In this document: positions 26,465-35,485 of the stretch, in pieces
Numbering within the stretch: position 1 is the stretch's first letter
Layout: the number at the start of each line of letters is the position of its first letter
Assembly (NCBI RefSeq): GCF_037892425.1
Contig: NZ_JBBKTT010000001.1
Span: forward strand, 806,001 to 870,000
Length of the DNA stretch: 64,000 nt
DNA from: Lacibacter sp. H375
Lineage (GTDB): Bacteria; Bacteroidota; Bacteroidia; Chitinophagales; Chitinophagaceae
Direction: 5' to 3'
The notes under the pieces: generated by a model
What the model saw: only the letters and a program-made list of their open reading frames with translations
Told to the model about the DNA's origin: nothing
Databases searched by the model: none
Program-made: the position numbers and the translations under genes

Positions 26465-29400
26465 ATGAAACAATCTTTACTCCTGCTTTTGCTTTTGATG
26501 TGCGGCACTTTGCTATTTGCTCAAAATCGCCAGATCAAAGGAAAAGTAATGGACGATGCAGGTGCACCGCTGCAAGGTGTAAACGTATTATTAAGTGGAT
26601 CAAAACAGGGAGTGCAAACAGATGCGGCAGGAAGTTTTGCTATTGAGGTGCCGGGATCAGGTGCAGTATCACTTGTGATCAGTTACAGCGGTTATAAATC
26701 TCAAACTGTAAGAGTTGATGGTAAATCCGACGTATCTATTAGCCTTGAAAAAGATGTAAGCACTTTGGAAGATGTAGTGGTGATCGGTTATGGATCTATT
26801 AAACGTAAAGACCTTACCGGTACGGTTTCTTCCATTGGTGCAAACGAACTTTCTAAGATTCCGGTTGCAAGTGCAGCCGAAGCGATTACCGGTCGTTTAC
26901 CGGGTGTGCAGGTAACAACTGTTGACGGTGCGCCGGGTGCAGAAATCGTGATTCGTATACGTGGTGGCGGTTCTGTAACACAGGATAACTCACCATTATA
27001 CATTGTAGATGGTTTCCCGGTAAACAGTATCAATGACATTGCTCCTGCAGATATCGCCAGCATCGACATTTTAAAAGATGCAGCTACTTCTGCTATTTAT
27101 GGTGCAAGAGGTGCTAATGGTGTTGTGATCATCACAACCAAATCAGCAAAAGCGGGTAAAACAACTATTTCATTTAATTCATTTGGTAGTGCCCGAACAT
27201 TGCCCCGTCAGTTAGATGTCCTGTCGCCCTATGAATTTGTGTTGGCGAATTATGAGTATGCAAGATTGCGTAGCCAAAGTGAAGTAGATAATTTCAGCAA
27301 ATACTTTGGTGTGTATGAAGATCTGGAATTATACAAATACCAGAAAGGAACAAACTGGCAAAAAGAATTGTTTGGTAAGCCGGTTTTCTCTCAGCAACAT
27401 AACATCAGTATTACAGGCGGTACTTCTAAAACAAAATTCAGTTTAAGTGGGACGAATAATACCGACCAGGGATTGATGAAGGGTTCGGGGTACATGCGGA
27501 ACTATCTCAACTTTAAACTGAATCATGAGCTTGCAAAATCATTGAAGCTTGATTATTCAACCCGTTTTATACATACTGTTATTGATGGTGCAGGTTCTTC
27601 CGGTTCATCGAGCATTCGTATTGGCGATGCTATCACTACCCGTCCGGTAAATGGTCTTGCTGATTTTATTCAGCTTGATAATACCGGTACTGATGATGAT
27701 TATGAACAATTCCTTAAAAGTTTGATCAGCCCGACAAAATTGCTTGAACAGGATTATCGCAAACGTTTAGCTCACACGTTAAATATGAACGTTGCCGGAA
27801 CATGGACTATCATTCCAAGCCTTACTTATCGTTCTGAGTTTGGTATGGATCTTACTTTCGGTCAGCAAAAGCGTTACTATGGTCCTTTAACCAGTACTTC
27901 ACGAAACGAAGGTGGTAATCTTCCGCTTGGAGAGATCACCAATTCAAACGGACGTAGTTTCCGTTGGGCAAATACGCTCACTTATAAAATGGAATTTGGT
28001 AAACATGACTTCACAATCCTTGGTGGCCAGGAGATCAATATTCTGAACAAAGGATTTTCAGAATACAACCGTGCGAAACTCTTTGTTGAAAACACAACAC
28101 CCGAGCGCATGTTTGCAAACATGACCCTTGGTACACAGGACAGACATACAACTACAGTTCAGGCAGGTCAAAAAATTGCTTCATTCTTTGGACGGATAAA
28201 CTACCAGTATGATTCTCGTTACTTGCTTACGCTTACAGTTCGTTCAGACGCATCTACAAAGTTTGCACCTGGCAGACAGTGGGGCTACTTCCCGGCTGCA
28301 TCTTTTGCATGGCGTGTATCACAAGAAGACTTCATGAGCAATGTGAAGTTTGTTGATGATTTGAAGTTCCGTATCAGTTATGGTGCTGTGGGTAACGATC
28401 GTATTGCTGATAATATCTGGAGAGTATTGTTTGCACCATCAGACAACAGAACAATTGGTTTTGCTGATGTTGCCAATCCATATTACACTTATGCAACAAG
28501 ATCATTACCTAATCCTTTTGTACAATGGGAAACAAATATTACACGAAATGTGGGTCTTGATTTCACCATGTTCAAGCAACGCTTAACAGGTACATTGGAT
28601 CTCTACTGGAACAGTGCAAAAAACCTGTTAGTTGAAACAGACATTCCACCAACAACAGGATTTACTGTACAGCAACAAAACATTGGTCAAACTTCTAATA
28701 AGGGTATTGAGCTTGGTTTGAATGGTACAATTTTCCAAAAGAAAAACTTTACGCTGAATGCATCTTTCAATATTGGTCTCAACAAATCAAAAATTGATAA
28801 CCTTGGCGGACCACTTGAAAAAGCGCTGCAATCAAACTGGGGAAGTACAGATCTGAGATCGCAGGATGATTACCGTGTTTATGTTGGACGAACAATTGGT
28901 TTAATGTATGGCTATGTAAATGATGGCATGTACAGTGTAGATGATTTTGCATCATACAATCCCATTACTAGAACGTATGCTTTAAAGCCAGGTGTAACAA
29001 ATATTCAAACATTCCTTGGTGGTATTGGTTTACGCCCCGGTGTAATGAAATTGAAAGACCTGGATGGTGATGGTATCATTACAGCAGCCGATCGTCGTGT
29101 GATTGGCAGTGCATTGCCTAAATATTCTGGTGGTTTCGGTTTGAATGCTATTATAAAAGACTTCGATGTAAGTGCCTTTTTCAATTTTGTTGTAGGTAAC
29201 GATGTGTATAATACAGGTAAGATCTCTTACAACCAGTTTTACCGCACTACCTATGGTAATATGCTGAATACAGTTAATTCAAGCAACCGTTTTAAATACA
29301 TCGATGCTGCAGGAAATCTTGTTACCGATCTTGCAGAGTTAGGCAAGTTAAATCCTAATCCTACAATATGGTCGCCGTTCTCATTTGGCAATGCTACACC

Positions 29401-29683
29401 GGTATTTCATTCATGGGCTGTTGAAGATGGTTCGTTCCTGCGTTTGAATAACCTTACAGTTGGTTATTCATTACCCAAACGTATTATTCAAACAATGCGT
29501 ATGACCAAACTGCGTGTATATGCTACAGTATACAATGCGTTCCTCTGGACAAAATATTCTGGTTTCGATCCTGAAGTTAGTACGACAAGAAGCGATGGTT
29601 ATTCGCAATTAACCCCAGGTGTAGATTATTCGAGCTATCCAAAGAGTCGCAACTTTACTGTCGGCGTTAACGTAACATTTTAA
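26465..29683 (+). CDS. SusC/RagA-family TonB-dependent outer-membrane transporter (pectin locus)
   Basis: A 1072-residue SusC-type importer. The signal peptide is about 1-20 (MKQSLLLLLLLMCGTLLFAQ). The carboxypeptidase-D regulatory-like domain starts at RQIKGKVMDDAGAPLQGVNV (about 22-41). The plug begins at EDVVVIGYGSIKRKDLTGTV (about 102-121) and includes SPLYIVDGFPVNSINDI and IDILKDAATSAIYGARGANG. The barrel follows and ends in NFTVGVNVTF. It differs from the SusC at 2934 in both plug and barrel, so the two pairs are not a recent duplication. It should import pectic oligosaccharides, judged from the lyases and esterases downstream, and it is probably driven by the operator and promoter at 26231-26304. 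Confidence 0.93.
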   Translation: MKQSLLLLLLLMCGTLLFAQNRQIKGKVMDDAGAPLQGVNVLLSGSKQGVQTDAAGSFAIEVPGSGAVSLVISYSGYKSQTVRVDGKSDVSISLEKDVSTLEDVVVIGYGSIKRKDLTGTVSSIGANELSKIPVASAAEAITGRLPGVQVTTVDGAPGAEIVIRIRGGGSVTQDNSPLYIVDGFPVNSINDIAPADIASIDILKDAATSAIYGARGANGVVIITTKSAKAGKTTISFNSFGSARTLPRQLDVLSPYEFVLANYEYARLRSQSEVDNFSKYFGVYEDLELYKYQKGTNWQKELFGKPVFSQQHNISITGGTSKTKFSLSGTNNTDQGLMKGSGYMRNYLNFKLNHELAKSLKLDYSTRFIHTVIDGAGSSGSSSIRIGDAITTRPVNGLADFIQLDNTGTDDDYEQFLKSLISPTKLLEQDYRKRLAHTLNMNVAGTWTIIPSLTYRSEFGMDLTFGQQKRYYGPLTSTSRNEGGNLPLGEITNSNGRSFRWANTLTYKMEFGKHDFTILGGQEINILNKGFSEYNRAKLFVENTTPERMFANMTLGTQDRHTTTVQAGQKIASFFGRINYQYDSRYLLTLTVRSDASTKFAPGRQWGYFPAASFAWRVSQEDFMSNVKFVDDLKFRISYGAVGNDRIADNIWRVLFAPSDNRTIGFADVANPYYTYATRSLPNPFVQWETNITRNVGLDFTMFKQRLTGTLDLYWNSAKNLLVETDIPPTTGFTVQQQNIGQTSNKGIELGLNGTIFQKKNFTLNASFNIGLNKSKIDNLGGPLEKALQSNWGSTDLRSQDDYRVYVGRTIGLMYGYVNDGMYSVDDFASYNPITRTYALKPGVTNIQTFLGGIGLRPGVMKLKDLDGDGIITAADRRVIGSALPKYSGGFGLNAIIKDFDVSAFFNFVVGNDVYNTGKISYNQFYRTTYGNMLNTVNSSNRFKYIDAAGNLVTDLAELGKLNPNPTIWSPFSFGNATPVFHSWAVEDGSFLRLNNLTVGYSLPKRIIQTMRMTKLRVYATVYNAFLWTKYSGFDPEVSTTRSDGYSQLTPGVDYSSYPKSRNFTVGVNVTF

Positions 29684-29711
29684 AGGTTTCAAACATTCAA
29701 AAGCATTTGCT

Positions 29712-31541
29712 ATGAAAAAAATAGTTTTCTTTTTAATCGTTCTTGCTGCAGGTTCACTGCAATCGTGCAAGAAGTTTTTAGTGGCCGATTCGCCATCACT
29801 TACAGATCTTGAGTATGTGTTTAATAGCGAAGCCGATGCTAAAAAAGCAGTGAACGCAGTGTATGCGCTGTTTAACCAGGATGCATATACTTCAAGGCTC
29901 TCAAATAATTTTTCCGGCAACACAGATATTGAGTGCGGCGGTGTTTCAGGTTCGCCCGATGGTGCACGCCGTGATATCTGGTCGTTTGAAGCAACTCCTG
30001 CCAATGCTGATCTATTAACTGTTTGGAACAATGGATACAATGCCATTAACCGTGCAAACGAATGTGAAAAAGGTTTGACAGAGGTTTCATTGGCAAAAGA
30101 TCCCAATAACAAAGTGTACAATAATCTTTTGGGTGAAGCAAAAACGCTTCGTGCATTATGGTACTATTGGTTAATGAATCATTGGGGTGATGTTCCTTTT
30201 AAAACAACACCATCTCGTGCTGGTGATAACTTTTATCTCGAAAGAACCGGAAGAGATACCATCCTTACATTCTTAATAAATGATCTTATCGCAATAGAAC
30301 CAAAAATGTCGTGGGCCGAAGAACTTGATTTTGGTATTGAACGCATCAACCGTGAATTTGTAATTGGTTTCATTGCACGTTTATCATTGATGCGTGGTGG
30401 CTACTGGCTTTATCCTGACAAGACGATGAAGCGCAAAGATGATTATCTCAAGTATTATGAAATAGCTAATACTTACACAAAAAAACTGATGGATCTGAAA
30501 CCACGTGCTCTTCCCGATTATGCAACGGTTTTCACGAACGTAAACAAATACATCAAACCGCTTAACAGTGATGTGTTGTATGAAGTGGCTTTCCATCCCG
30601 GCTTTGGTGATGTTGGTTGGAACCATGGTATAAGAGTAGATGCGGGTACGCATCCTTACGGCTCAGGTTCAAATTACCTATCATTACCTCTTACTTACTA
30701 TCACTCTTTCGACACTACAGATAAACGCTTGCCTGTTACTTGCTACCTGGTATATTTCGATAAAGATCTGGTTCAGCAACCTGCCGGTGCAACTTCTATT
30801 GCTCCCGGAAAATGGAACAGGTTATTGGTGCCAACACCATTAGGACCATCCACCGCAAAAGGTACAGGTATCAACTGGCCGCTTATGCGTTATGCCGATA
30901 TCTTATTAATGTTTGCAGAAAGTGAAAACGAAATAAACGGGCCAACTGCTGCTGCACAGGAAGCATTGCGAAAAGTTCGCAAGCGTGCTTTCACAGAATC
31001 ATTGTGGGCCGATAAAGTAGAAACCTACATTACTACAGTTGCAGGAAGTAAGCAATCTTTCTTTGATGCAATTGTTAACGAACGTGCCTGGGAGTTTGGC
31101 GGCGAATGCTTACGCAAATATGATCTTGCACGTTGGAACCTCTACGGCAAAAAAGTAGCCGAAGCAAGAAACACACTTTTACAAATGGGTATTGATGGTC
31201 ACGCAGGAACAGGTACTTATTCAAATCTGCCGGACGTAATGTATTACAAACGTAACCCTGATAATACAATTACATGGTATAATAAATATCGCAGAGCAGC
31301 GGTAATACCACCATTAAAAGATGTGCCTTCAGTTGGCAGCAACCCCGATGGTTATTTGCAGGTTAACTGGACAAAAACAATGTACACTCCTTCTACAAGT
31401 ACACCAGGCAATTTCGTACTCTGGACATGGCGTGGATATACAGATAACACAGGGGTTACGCCATTAAGGTATATTCTACCACTGCACAGTGGTGTTATCA
31501 CAAGCAGCCTTGGTACATTAAAAAATCAATACGGTTATTAA
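29712..31541 (+). CDS. SusD/RagB-family surface glycan-binding lipoprotein (pectin locus)
   Basis: A 609-residue SusD-type lipoprotein, 28 bp after its SusC partner. The lipoprotein signal is MKKIVFFLIVLAAGSLQSC with Cys19, followed by KKFLVADSPSLTDLEYVFNSEADAKKAV. The N-terminal TPR-like region contains LLGEAKTLRALWYYWLMNHWGDVPFK (about 136-161, marked for position only). The C-terminal SusD domain has YADILLMFAESENEINGP (about 395-412) and ERAWEFGGECLRKYDLARW (about 457-475). It should cap the transporter and bind pectic glycans at the surface. Confidence 0.94.
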   Translation: MKKIVFFLIVLAAGSLQSCKKFLVADSPSLTDLEYVFNSEADAKKAVNAVYALFNQDAYTSRLSNNFSGNTDIECGGVSGSPDGARRDIWSFEATPANADLLTVWNNGYNAINRANECEKGLTEVSLAKDPNNKVYNNLLGEAKTLRALWYYWLMNHWGDVPFKTTPSRAGDNFYLERTGRDTILTFLINDLIAIEPKMSWAEELDFGIERINREFVIGFIARLSLMRGGYWLYPDKTMKRKDDYLKYYEIANTYTKKLMDLKPRALPDYATVFTNVNKYIKPLNSDVLYEVAFHPGFGDVGWNHGIRVDAGTHPYGSGSNYLSLPLTYYHSFDTTDKRLPVTCYLVYFDKDLVQQPAGATSIAPGKWNRLLVPTPLGPSTAKGTGINWPLMRYADILLMFAESENEINGPTAAAQEALRKVRKRAFTESLWADKVETYITTVAGSKQSFFDAIVNERAWEFGGECLRKYDLARWNLYGKKVAEARNTLLQMGIDGHAGTGTYSNLPDVMYYKRNPDNTITWYNKYRRAAVIPPLKDVPSVGSNPDGYLQVNWTKTMYTPSTSTPGNFVLWTWRGYTDNTGVTPLRYILPLHSGVITSSLGTLKNQYGY

Positions 31542-31574
31542 TAAACCTGATTGGCCATTATTAAAACATTAGCA

Positions 31575-33158
31575 ATGAAGAAATTACTTTTTATATCACT
31601 TGCAACAATATTGGTACTGGTTGCCTGTAAAAAAGAGGACGATCTTGGTGAAGCTCCACGATTGTTCCGCCCGGTTATTAAAGAGGCTTTAGAATCAAAT
31701 GGCAACTGGATCAAAACATCCTGGCAGGCTGTGGCAGGTTCTGCATCCTACACCGCCGAAATAAGTACTGATAGTTTTAAAACAGTTGCAGCAACGGTAA
31801 AGACTGACACCAATGTTCACCTGTTTGAAAACTTGTATTGGGAAAAATTATACCAGGTGAGAGTGAAAGCAAATGCTGCGGACACTTCAAAGAGTTCAAA
31901 ATTTGCAGATCTGGGTGCAATTAAAACAGCACGTTTCCCAACTATCTTAAATATCCCGGCAATAAGTGAAGTAAACGATGCATCAGTAAAAGTAAGCTGG
32001 ACAACAAGTGGAGCAGCAGTAACTGAGGTGAAAATATTATTGGCAGCAGATAGTTCGGTTGTAAAAACAGCCGCATTAAATGCAACAGATGTTACCAATG
32101 CTTATAAATTGGTTTCTGGTTTAAATGCGTCAACAGCTTATATCATTTTCCTCTATAGTGGTACAACGGTTCGTGGCTGGGCAAACTTTACAACAAAAGC
32201 GGCGTTAACCGGTGCGCTTATCGATCTGCGTAATATCACCGGAGTTGCAAGTGTGTTGGCTGATACAATTCCCGATGTAGCATCAGGCAGTATCATCTTA
32301 TTAAAACGAGGCGAAACCTATAATATCAGCAGCACGATCGCCTTAAACAAAACACTTACGTTTATGGCAGGTGACGATTTGTTGAATCCTGCCAAACCAA
32401 TTATTTACATGCCGGCAAACTTCAATATTGTTTCCGGTAGTATAATTGATTCACTCGTATTTAATGATGTTGTGTTACGTGGCAGTGATTATGCTTCAAA
32501 ATATGTATTCAACATTAACGTAGCATGTACAATCGGTAAGATCCGTTTTGAAAATTGTTTGGCAGAAATTTTCAGAGGTGTTGTGCGCACGCAAAGTCAA
32601 CCCGCACTGATCGGCACATTTGAAGTAAACAATTGTATTGTTGACAGTATTGCCGGTTATGGTTTGTTAACTGTTGATGTGGCTACAAGCAAAGCAGATG
32701 TAATTAAAGTGACCAACAGTACATTCTATAAGATGGAGAAAGTTATTACAAGCCGTAACAACTCAACTTCCGTATTGGTTGACAACTGTACATTTAATGA
32801 ATCGCCACTTGGAGGTGGTGGTGCATACTATATTGACTACAGCACAGCGGGAACTAACAATGTTACGAATGGCATTACCGTAAACAATTGCATTTTCGGG
32901 ATCGGTAAATACAATGCTGCAAGCGGTACGCCTTACACTGTACGTGACGCACGTGCAAACGCAGCAACAATCATAAATACAAGTAACAACTATCGCACCT
33001 CCGATCACTTATCGGCTGGCAATGATTTCCCAAGTATTTCAACACATCCCAAAACCGTTGTTCAATTGTGGCAAAACCCAGGAGCTGGTGATTTTAAAAT
33101 TATTGACGGTACGTTTCCGGGAAAAAATAATACAGGTGATCCACGCTGGAGACCTTGA
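31575..33158 (+). CDS. DUF5123/DUF4957-type surface lipoprotein with beta-helix
   Basis: A 527-residue lipoprotein taken from the ATG at 31575, since MKKLLFISLATILVLVAC is a clean lipobox signal; the ATG at 31551 only adds eight residues. The Cys is followed by KKEDD, a typical Bacteroidota surface-export signal. One or two fibronectin-III-like domains follow (about 35-215; IKTSWQAVAGSASYTAEIS, VSGLNASTAYIIFLYSG). A right-handed parallel beta-helix then extends to the C-terminus, with repeated short turns such as FENCLAEIFRGVV, VNNCIVDSIAG, VDNCTFNESP and VNNCIFGIGK. Proteins of this build accompany SusCD in pectin loci and may bind or cleave polygalacturonan. No catalytic residues are evident, so binding is more likely. 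Confidence 0.78.
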   Translation: MKKLLFISLATILVLVACKKEDDLGEAPRLFRPVIKEALESNGNWIKTSWQAVAGSASYTAEISTDSFKTVAATVKTDTNVHLFENLYWEKLYQVRVKANAADTSKSSKFADLGAIKTARFPTILNIPAISEVNDASVKVSWTTSGAAVTEVKILLAADSSVVKTAALNATDVTNAYKLVSGLNASTAYIIFLYSGTTVRGWANFTTKAALTGALIDLRNITGVASVLADTIPDVASGSIILLKRGETYNISSTIALNKTLTFMAGDDLLNPAKPIIYMPANFNIVSGSIIDSLVFNDVVLRGSDYASKYVFNINVACTIGKIRFENCLAEIFRGVVRTQSQPALIGTFEVNNCIVDSIAGYGLLTVDVATSKADVIKVTNSTFYKMEKVITSRNNSTSVLVDNCTFNESPLGGGGAYYIDYSTAGTNNVTNGITVNNCIFGIGKYNAASGTPYTVRDARANAATIINTSNNYRTSDHLSAGNDFPSISTHPKTVVQLWQNPGAGDFKIIDGTFPGKNNTGDPRWRP

Positions 33159-33175
33159 TGACGGCTAATAAAACC

Positions 33176-33210
33176 AAACCCTGCAACCCGTAAAACGGTT
33201 GTGGGGTTTT
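33176..33210 (+). terminator. Intrinsic terminator after the susC-susD-DUF5123 genes
   Basis: AAACCCTGCAACC (33176-33188) and GGTTGTGGGGTTT (33197-33209) form a 13-bp stem with two wobble pairs and an 8-nt loop, ending in TTTT. It would end or reduce the transcript before the pectate lyase gene, giving higher expression of the binding and import genes. Confidence 0.8.
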
Positions 33211-33305
33211 CCCAAAATCTGTTGTTAACGAAAATGCTGCCGCAGTATCAATGATGCTGCATTAGAAGTTTATTGCTGATTTAATTCAACAGAAAGAAAA
33301 AAATA

Positions 33306-34730
33306 ATGAATACAAAACAGGTTACAATTGCGCTTGCTGCTTTATTACAGTTTACGTTGAATGCCTGCGCACAAACAAAACAGGTAACCAATAACAATAC
33401 AGCAGCAATTGCTTTTCCCGGTGCTGAAGGTTATGGTAAATACACAACCGGTGGCCGGGGCGGTAAAGTATTGATCGTGACAAATCTCAACGATGATGGC
33501 CAGGGAAGTTTTCGTGATGCAGTGGAAGCAAAAGGCAAACGCATTATTGTATTTGCTGTTTCAGGCACCATTCATCTCGAAAAGAAATTATTCATCAAGG
33601 GCGATGTAACCGTTGCCGGACAAACGTCACCTGGTGATGGTATTTGTTTCGCAGACCAACCGGTGAGTTTAGCAGGCGACAATATTATCATGCGTTACAT
33701 ACGTGTACGCATGGGTGATAAATACCAGCGACAAAAAGGAATGGTTGATGGCAGTGGTGGCGATGATGCGTTTGGTGCATCAGGCCGCAAACATATCATC
33801 ATCGATCATTGTTCGTTCAGCTGGAGTACCGACGAAGTATGTTCTGTTTACAAAGGCGACAGTACAACGCTGCAATGGAATATTATCACTGAACCACTCA
33901 ACTACTCTTATCATTTTGAAACAGGTGATAAAGACTGGGAACATCATGGCTATGGTGGTATTTGGGGCGGACAACATTTATCAGCACATCATAATTTGTT
34001 TGCGCATTGTGTAAGTCGTAACCCACGCTTCAATGGTGCACGCCTTGGAGCCGATGCAGAGTTTGTTGATTTCAGAAATAATCTCATCTACAATTGGCAA
34101 CACAACAATGTGTATGGTGGCGAAGGTGGCACTTACAATATGGTAAACAATTATTATCGTTACGGTCCTGAAACAAATAAGAATGTTCGTTACCGCATTG
34201 TAAATCCTTCAAAACTTGACAAACAACCTTACGGACAATTTTATGTTGATGGCAACTATGTTGATGGAGCACCTGAGGTAACAAAGAATAATGTTGCGGG
34301 TGTACACATGGACCCGAAAGGAACAGAAGAAGAAAAGAAAACAGTGATCAAAACTGTTGCTTTCCCAACTGATGTAATCCCAGTGCAATCTGCAGAGGAT
34401 GCATACAAAGCGATCTTAAAACAAGTTGGCGCTTCTTTTCAAAGAGATACCATGGATGCACGCATCATCAATAATGTGATCAACAGAACCGGAAAAATTA
34501 TTGATGTGCAGGGTGGCTATCCGCATCACTCAGCCTTTGAAATCACCACCAATGCTTGGCCCGTTTTGAAATCCGCACCCTCACCTGTTGATACAGATAA
34601 AGATGGTATGCCTGATGAATGGGAAAAGAAGAACGGATTAAATGCAAATGATGCTGATGATGCAAGTACAAACAAACTGCATCAACACTATACCAATATT
34701 GAAGTTTACATCAACAGTTTAATTAAGTGA
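33306..34730 (+). CDS. Pectate lyase, PL1 family, lipoprotein
   Basis: A 474-residue PL1-type lyase that would cleave polygalacturonate by beta-elimination with calcium, giving unsaturated oligouronides. A lipoprotein-like signal ends LNAC (about residue 20). The parallel beta-helix starts at IAFPGAEGYGKYTTGGRGGK, followed by VSGTIHLEKKLFI and GQTSPGDGICFADQPV. Calcium-binding acids lie in DGSGGDDAFG and IDHCSFSWSTDEV, and the presumed catalytic base Arg241 is in NPRFNGAR. The tail DTDKDGMPDEWEKKNGL resembles a calcium-binding thrombospondin-3/dockerin-type loop. It is followed by the acetylesterase 1 bp later, so the two are translationally coupled. Confidence 0.93.
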   Translation: MNTKQVTIALAALLQFTLNACAQTKQVTNNNTAAIAFPGAEGYGKYTTGGRGGKVLIVTNLNDDGQGSFRDAVEAKGKRIIVFAVSGTIHLEKKLFIKGDVTVAGQTSPGDGICFADQPVSLAGDNIIMRYIRVRMGDKYQRQKGMVDGSGGDDAFGASGRKHIIIDHCSFSWSTDEVCSVYKGDSTTLQWNIITEPLNYSYHFETGDKDWEHHGYGGIWGGQHLSAHHNLFAHCVSRNPRFNGARLGADAEFVDFRNNLIYNWQHNNVYGGEGGTYNMVNNYYRYGPETNKNVRYRIVNPSKLDKQPYGQFYVDGNYVDGAPEVTKNNVAGVHMDPKGTEEEKKTVIKTVAFPTDVIPVQSAEDAYKAILKQVGASFQRDTMDARIINNVINRTGKIIDVQGGYPHHSAFEITTNAWPVLKSAPSPVDTDKDGMPDEWEKKNGLNANDADDASTNKLHQHYTNIEVYINSLIK

Positions 34731-34731
34731 G

Positions 34732-35475
34732 ATGAAGAAAGTTTTTTTGCTTTTTGCTTTTCCATTGCTTTCGTTAATGCTTCCGCCAAAAAAGAAGATC
34801 AAAATCTTTATTGCAGGCGATTCTACTGCAAGCATTAAAGATGTAAAAGCCTATCCTGAAAATGGATGGGGAATGCCCTTTGTGTATTTCTGGGATTCAA
34901 CTGTAACAGTGGTGAACAAAGCGAAGAACGGACGAAGTACTTCATCCTTTCAAACAGAAGGCTTGTGGAAACAGATCCTGGATGAAGCGATTGAAGGTGA
35001 TTATGTGTTTATCCAGTTTGGGCATAACGATGAAGTACCTACCAAGAAAACGGCTACTACTCCTGAGCAGTTCAAATCAAACCTCAAAAAATTTGTAACA
35101 GAAACAAGAGAGAAGAAAGCCATTCCTGTTTTACTCACTTCCATGGCAAGAAGAAAATTCGACAGTACCGGTAAAATTGTTGGTACTCACGATGAGTATA
35201 TGAAAATTACAAGAGCCGTTGCAAAAGAAGAAAACGTAATACTCTTTGATATGGACGTTTTTACACAACAACTCTATCAAAAGTTTGGTCCGGAAAACTC
35301 TGCTCTTCTTTTCCTGCAATTAAAACCAGGTGAACATCCAAATCATCCACAGGGAAAAGATGACAATACACATTTCAATGAATTTGGTGCACGACTTGTT
35401 GCACAATTAGTCTTGAAAGAAATACGAAATCAACTTCCTGAACTCGCTGCAAGAATTGTAAATACAAAAGAATAA
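34732..35475 (+). CDS. Rhamnogalacturonan acetylesterase, CE12 (SGNH hydrolase)
   Basis: A 247-residue SGNH esterase with a signal peptide (MKKVFLLFAFPLLSLMLPP). Block I is FIAGDSTAS with nucleophile Ser31. NGRSTSSF supplies the Gly block, FIQFGHNDE the Asn block at about 93-101, and DDNTHFNEFGA the Asp211/His214 pair. This order and spacing match rhamnogalacturonan acetylesterases, which remove acetyl groups from the galacturonate residues of pectin. Its ATG comes 1 bp after the pectate lyase stop, and the fusion enzyme starts 10 bp after it. Deacetylation would open the polymer to the neighbouring lyases. Confidence 0.88.
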   Translation: MKKVFLLFAFPLLSLMLPPKKKIKIFIAGDSTASIKDVKAYPENGWGMPFVYFWDSTVTVVNKAKNGRSTSSFQTEGLWKQILDEAIEGDYVFIQFGHNDEVPTKKTATTPEQFKSNLKKFVTETREKKAIPVLLTSMARRKFDSTGKIVGTHDEYMKITRAVAKEENVILFDMDVFTQQLYQKFGPENSALLFLQLKPGEHPNHPQGKDDNTHFNEFGARLVAQLVLKEIRNQLPELAARIVNTKE

Positions 35476-35485
35476 TCAACGCCAA

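Noticed and set aside
2934-29683. Recent duplication of the two SusC genes
   Set aside because: Lengths match (1073 and 1072) but signal, regulatory domain, plug and barrel sequences differ throughout, so they are diverged paralogues.
29609-30121. Minus-strand ORF of 170 codons across the susC-susD junction
   Set aside because: It overlaps two well-supported genes on the other strand and shows no recognisable family or signal peptide.
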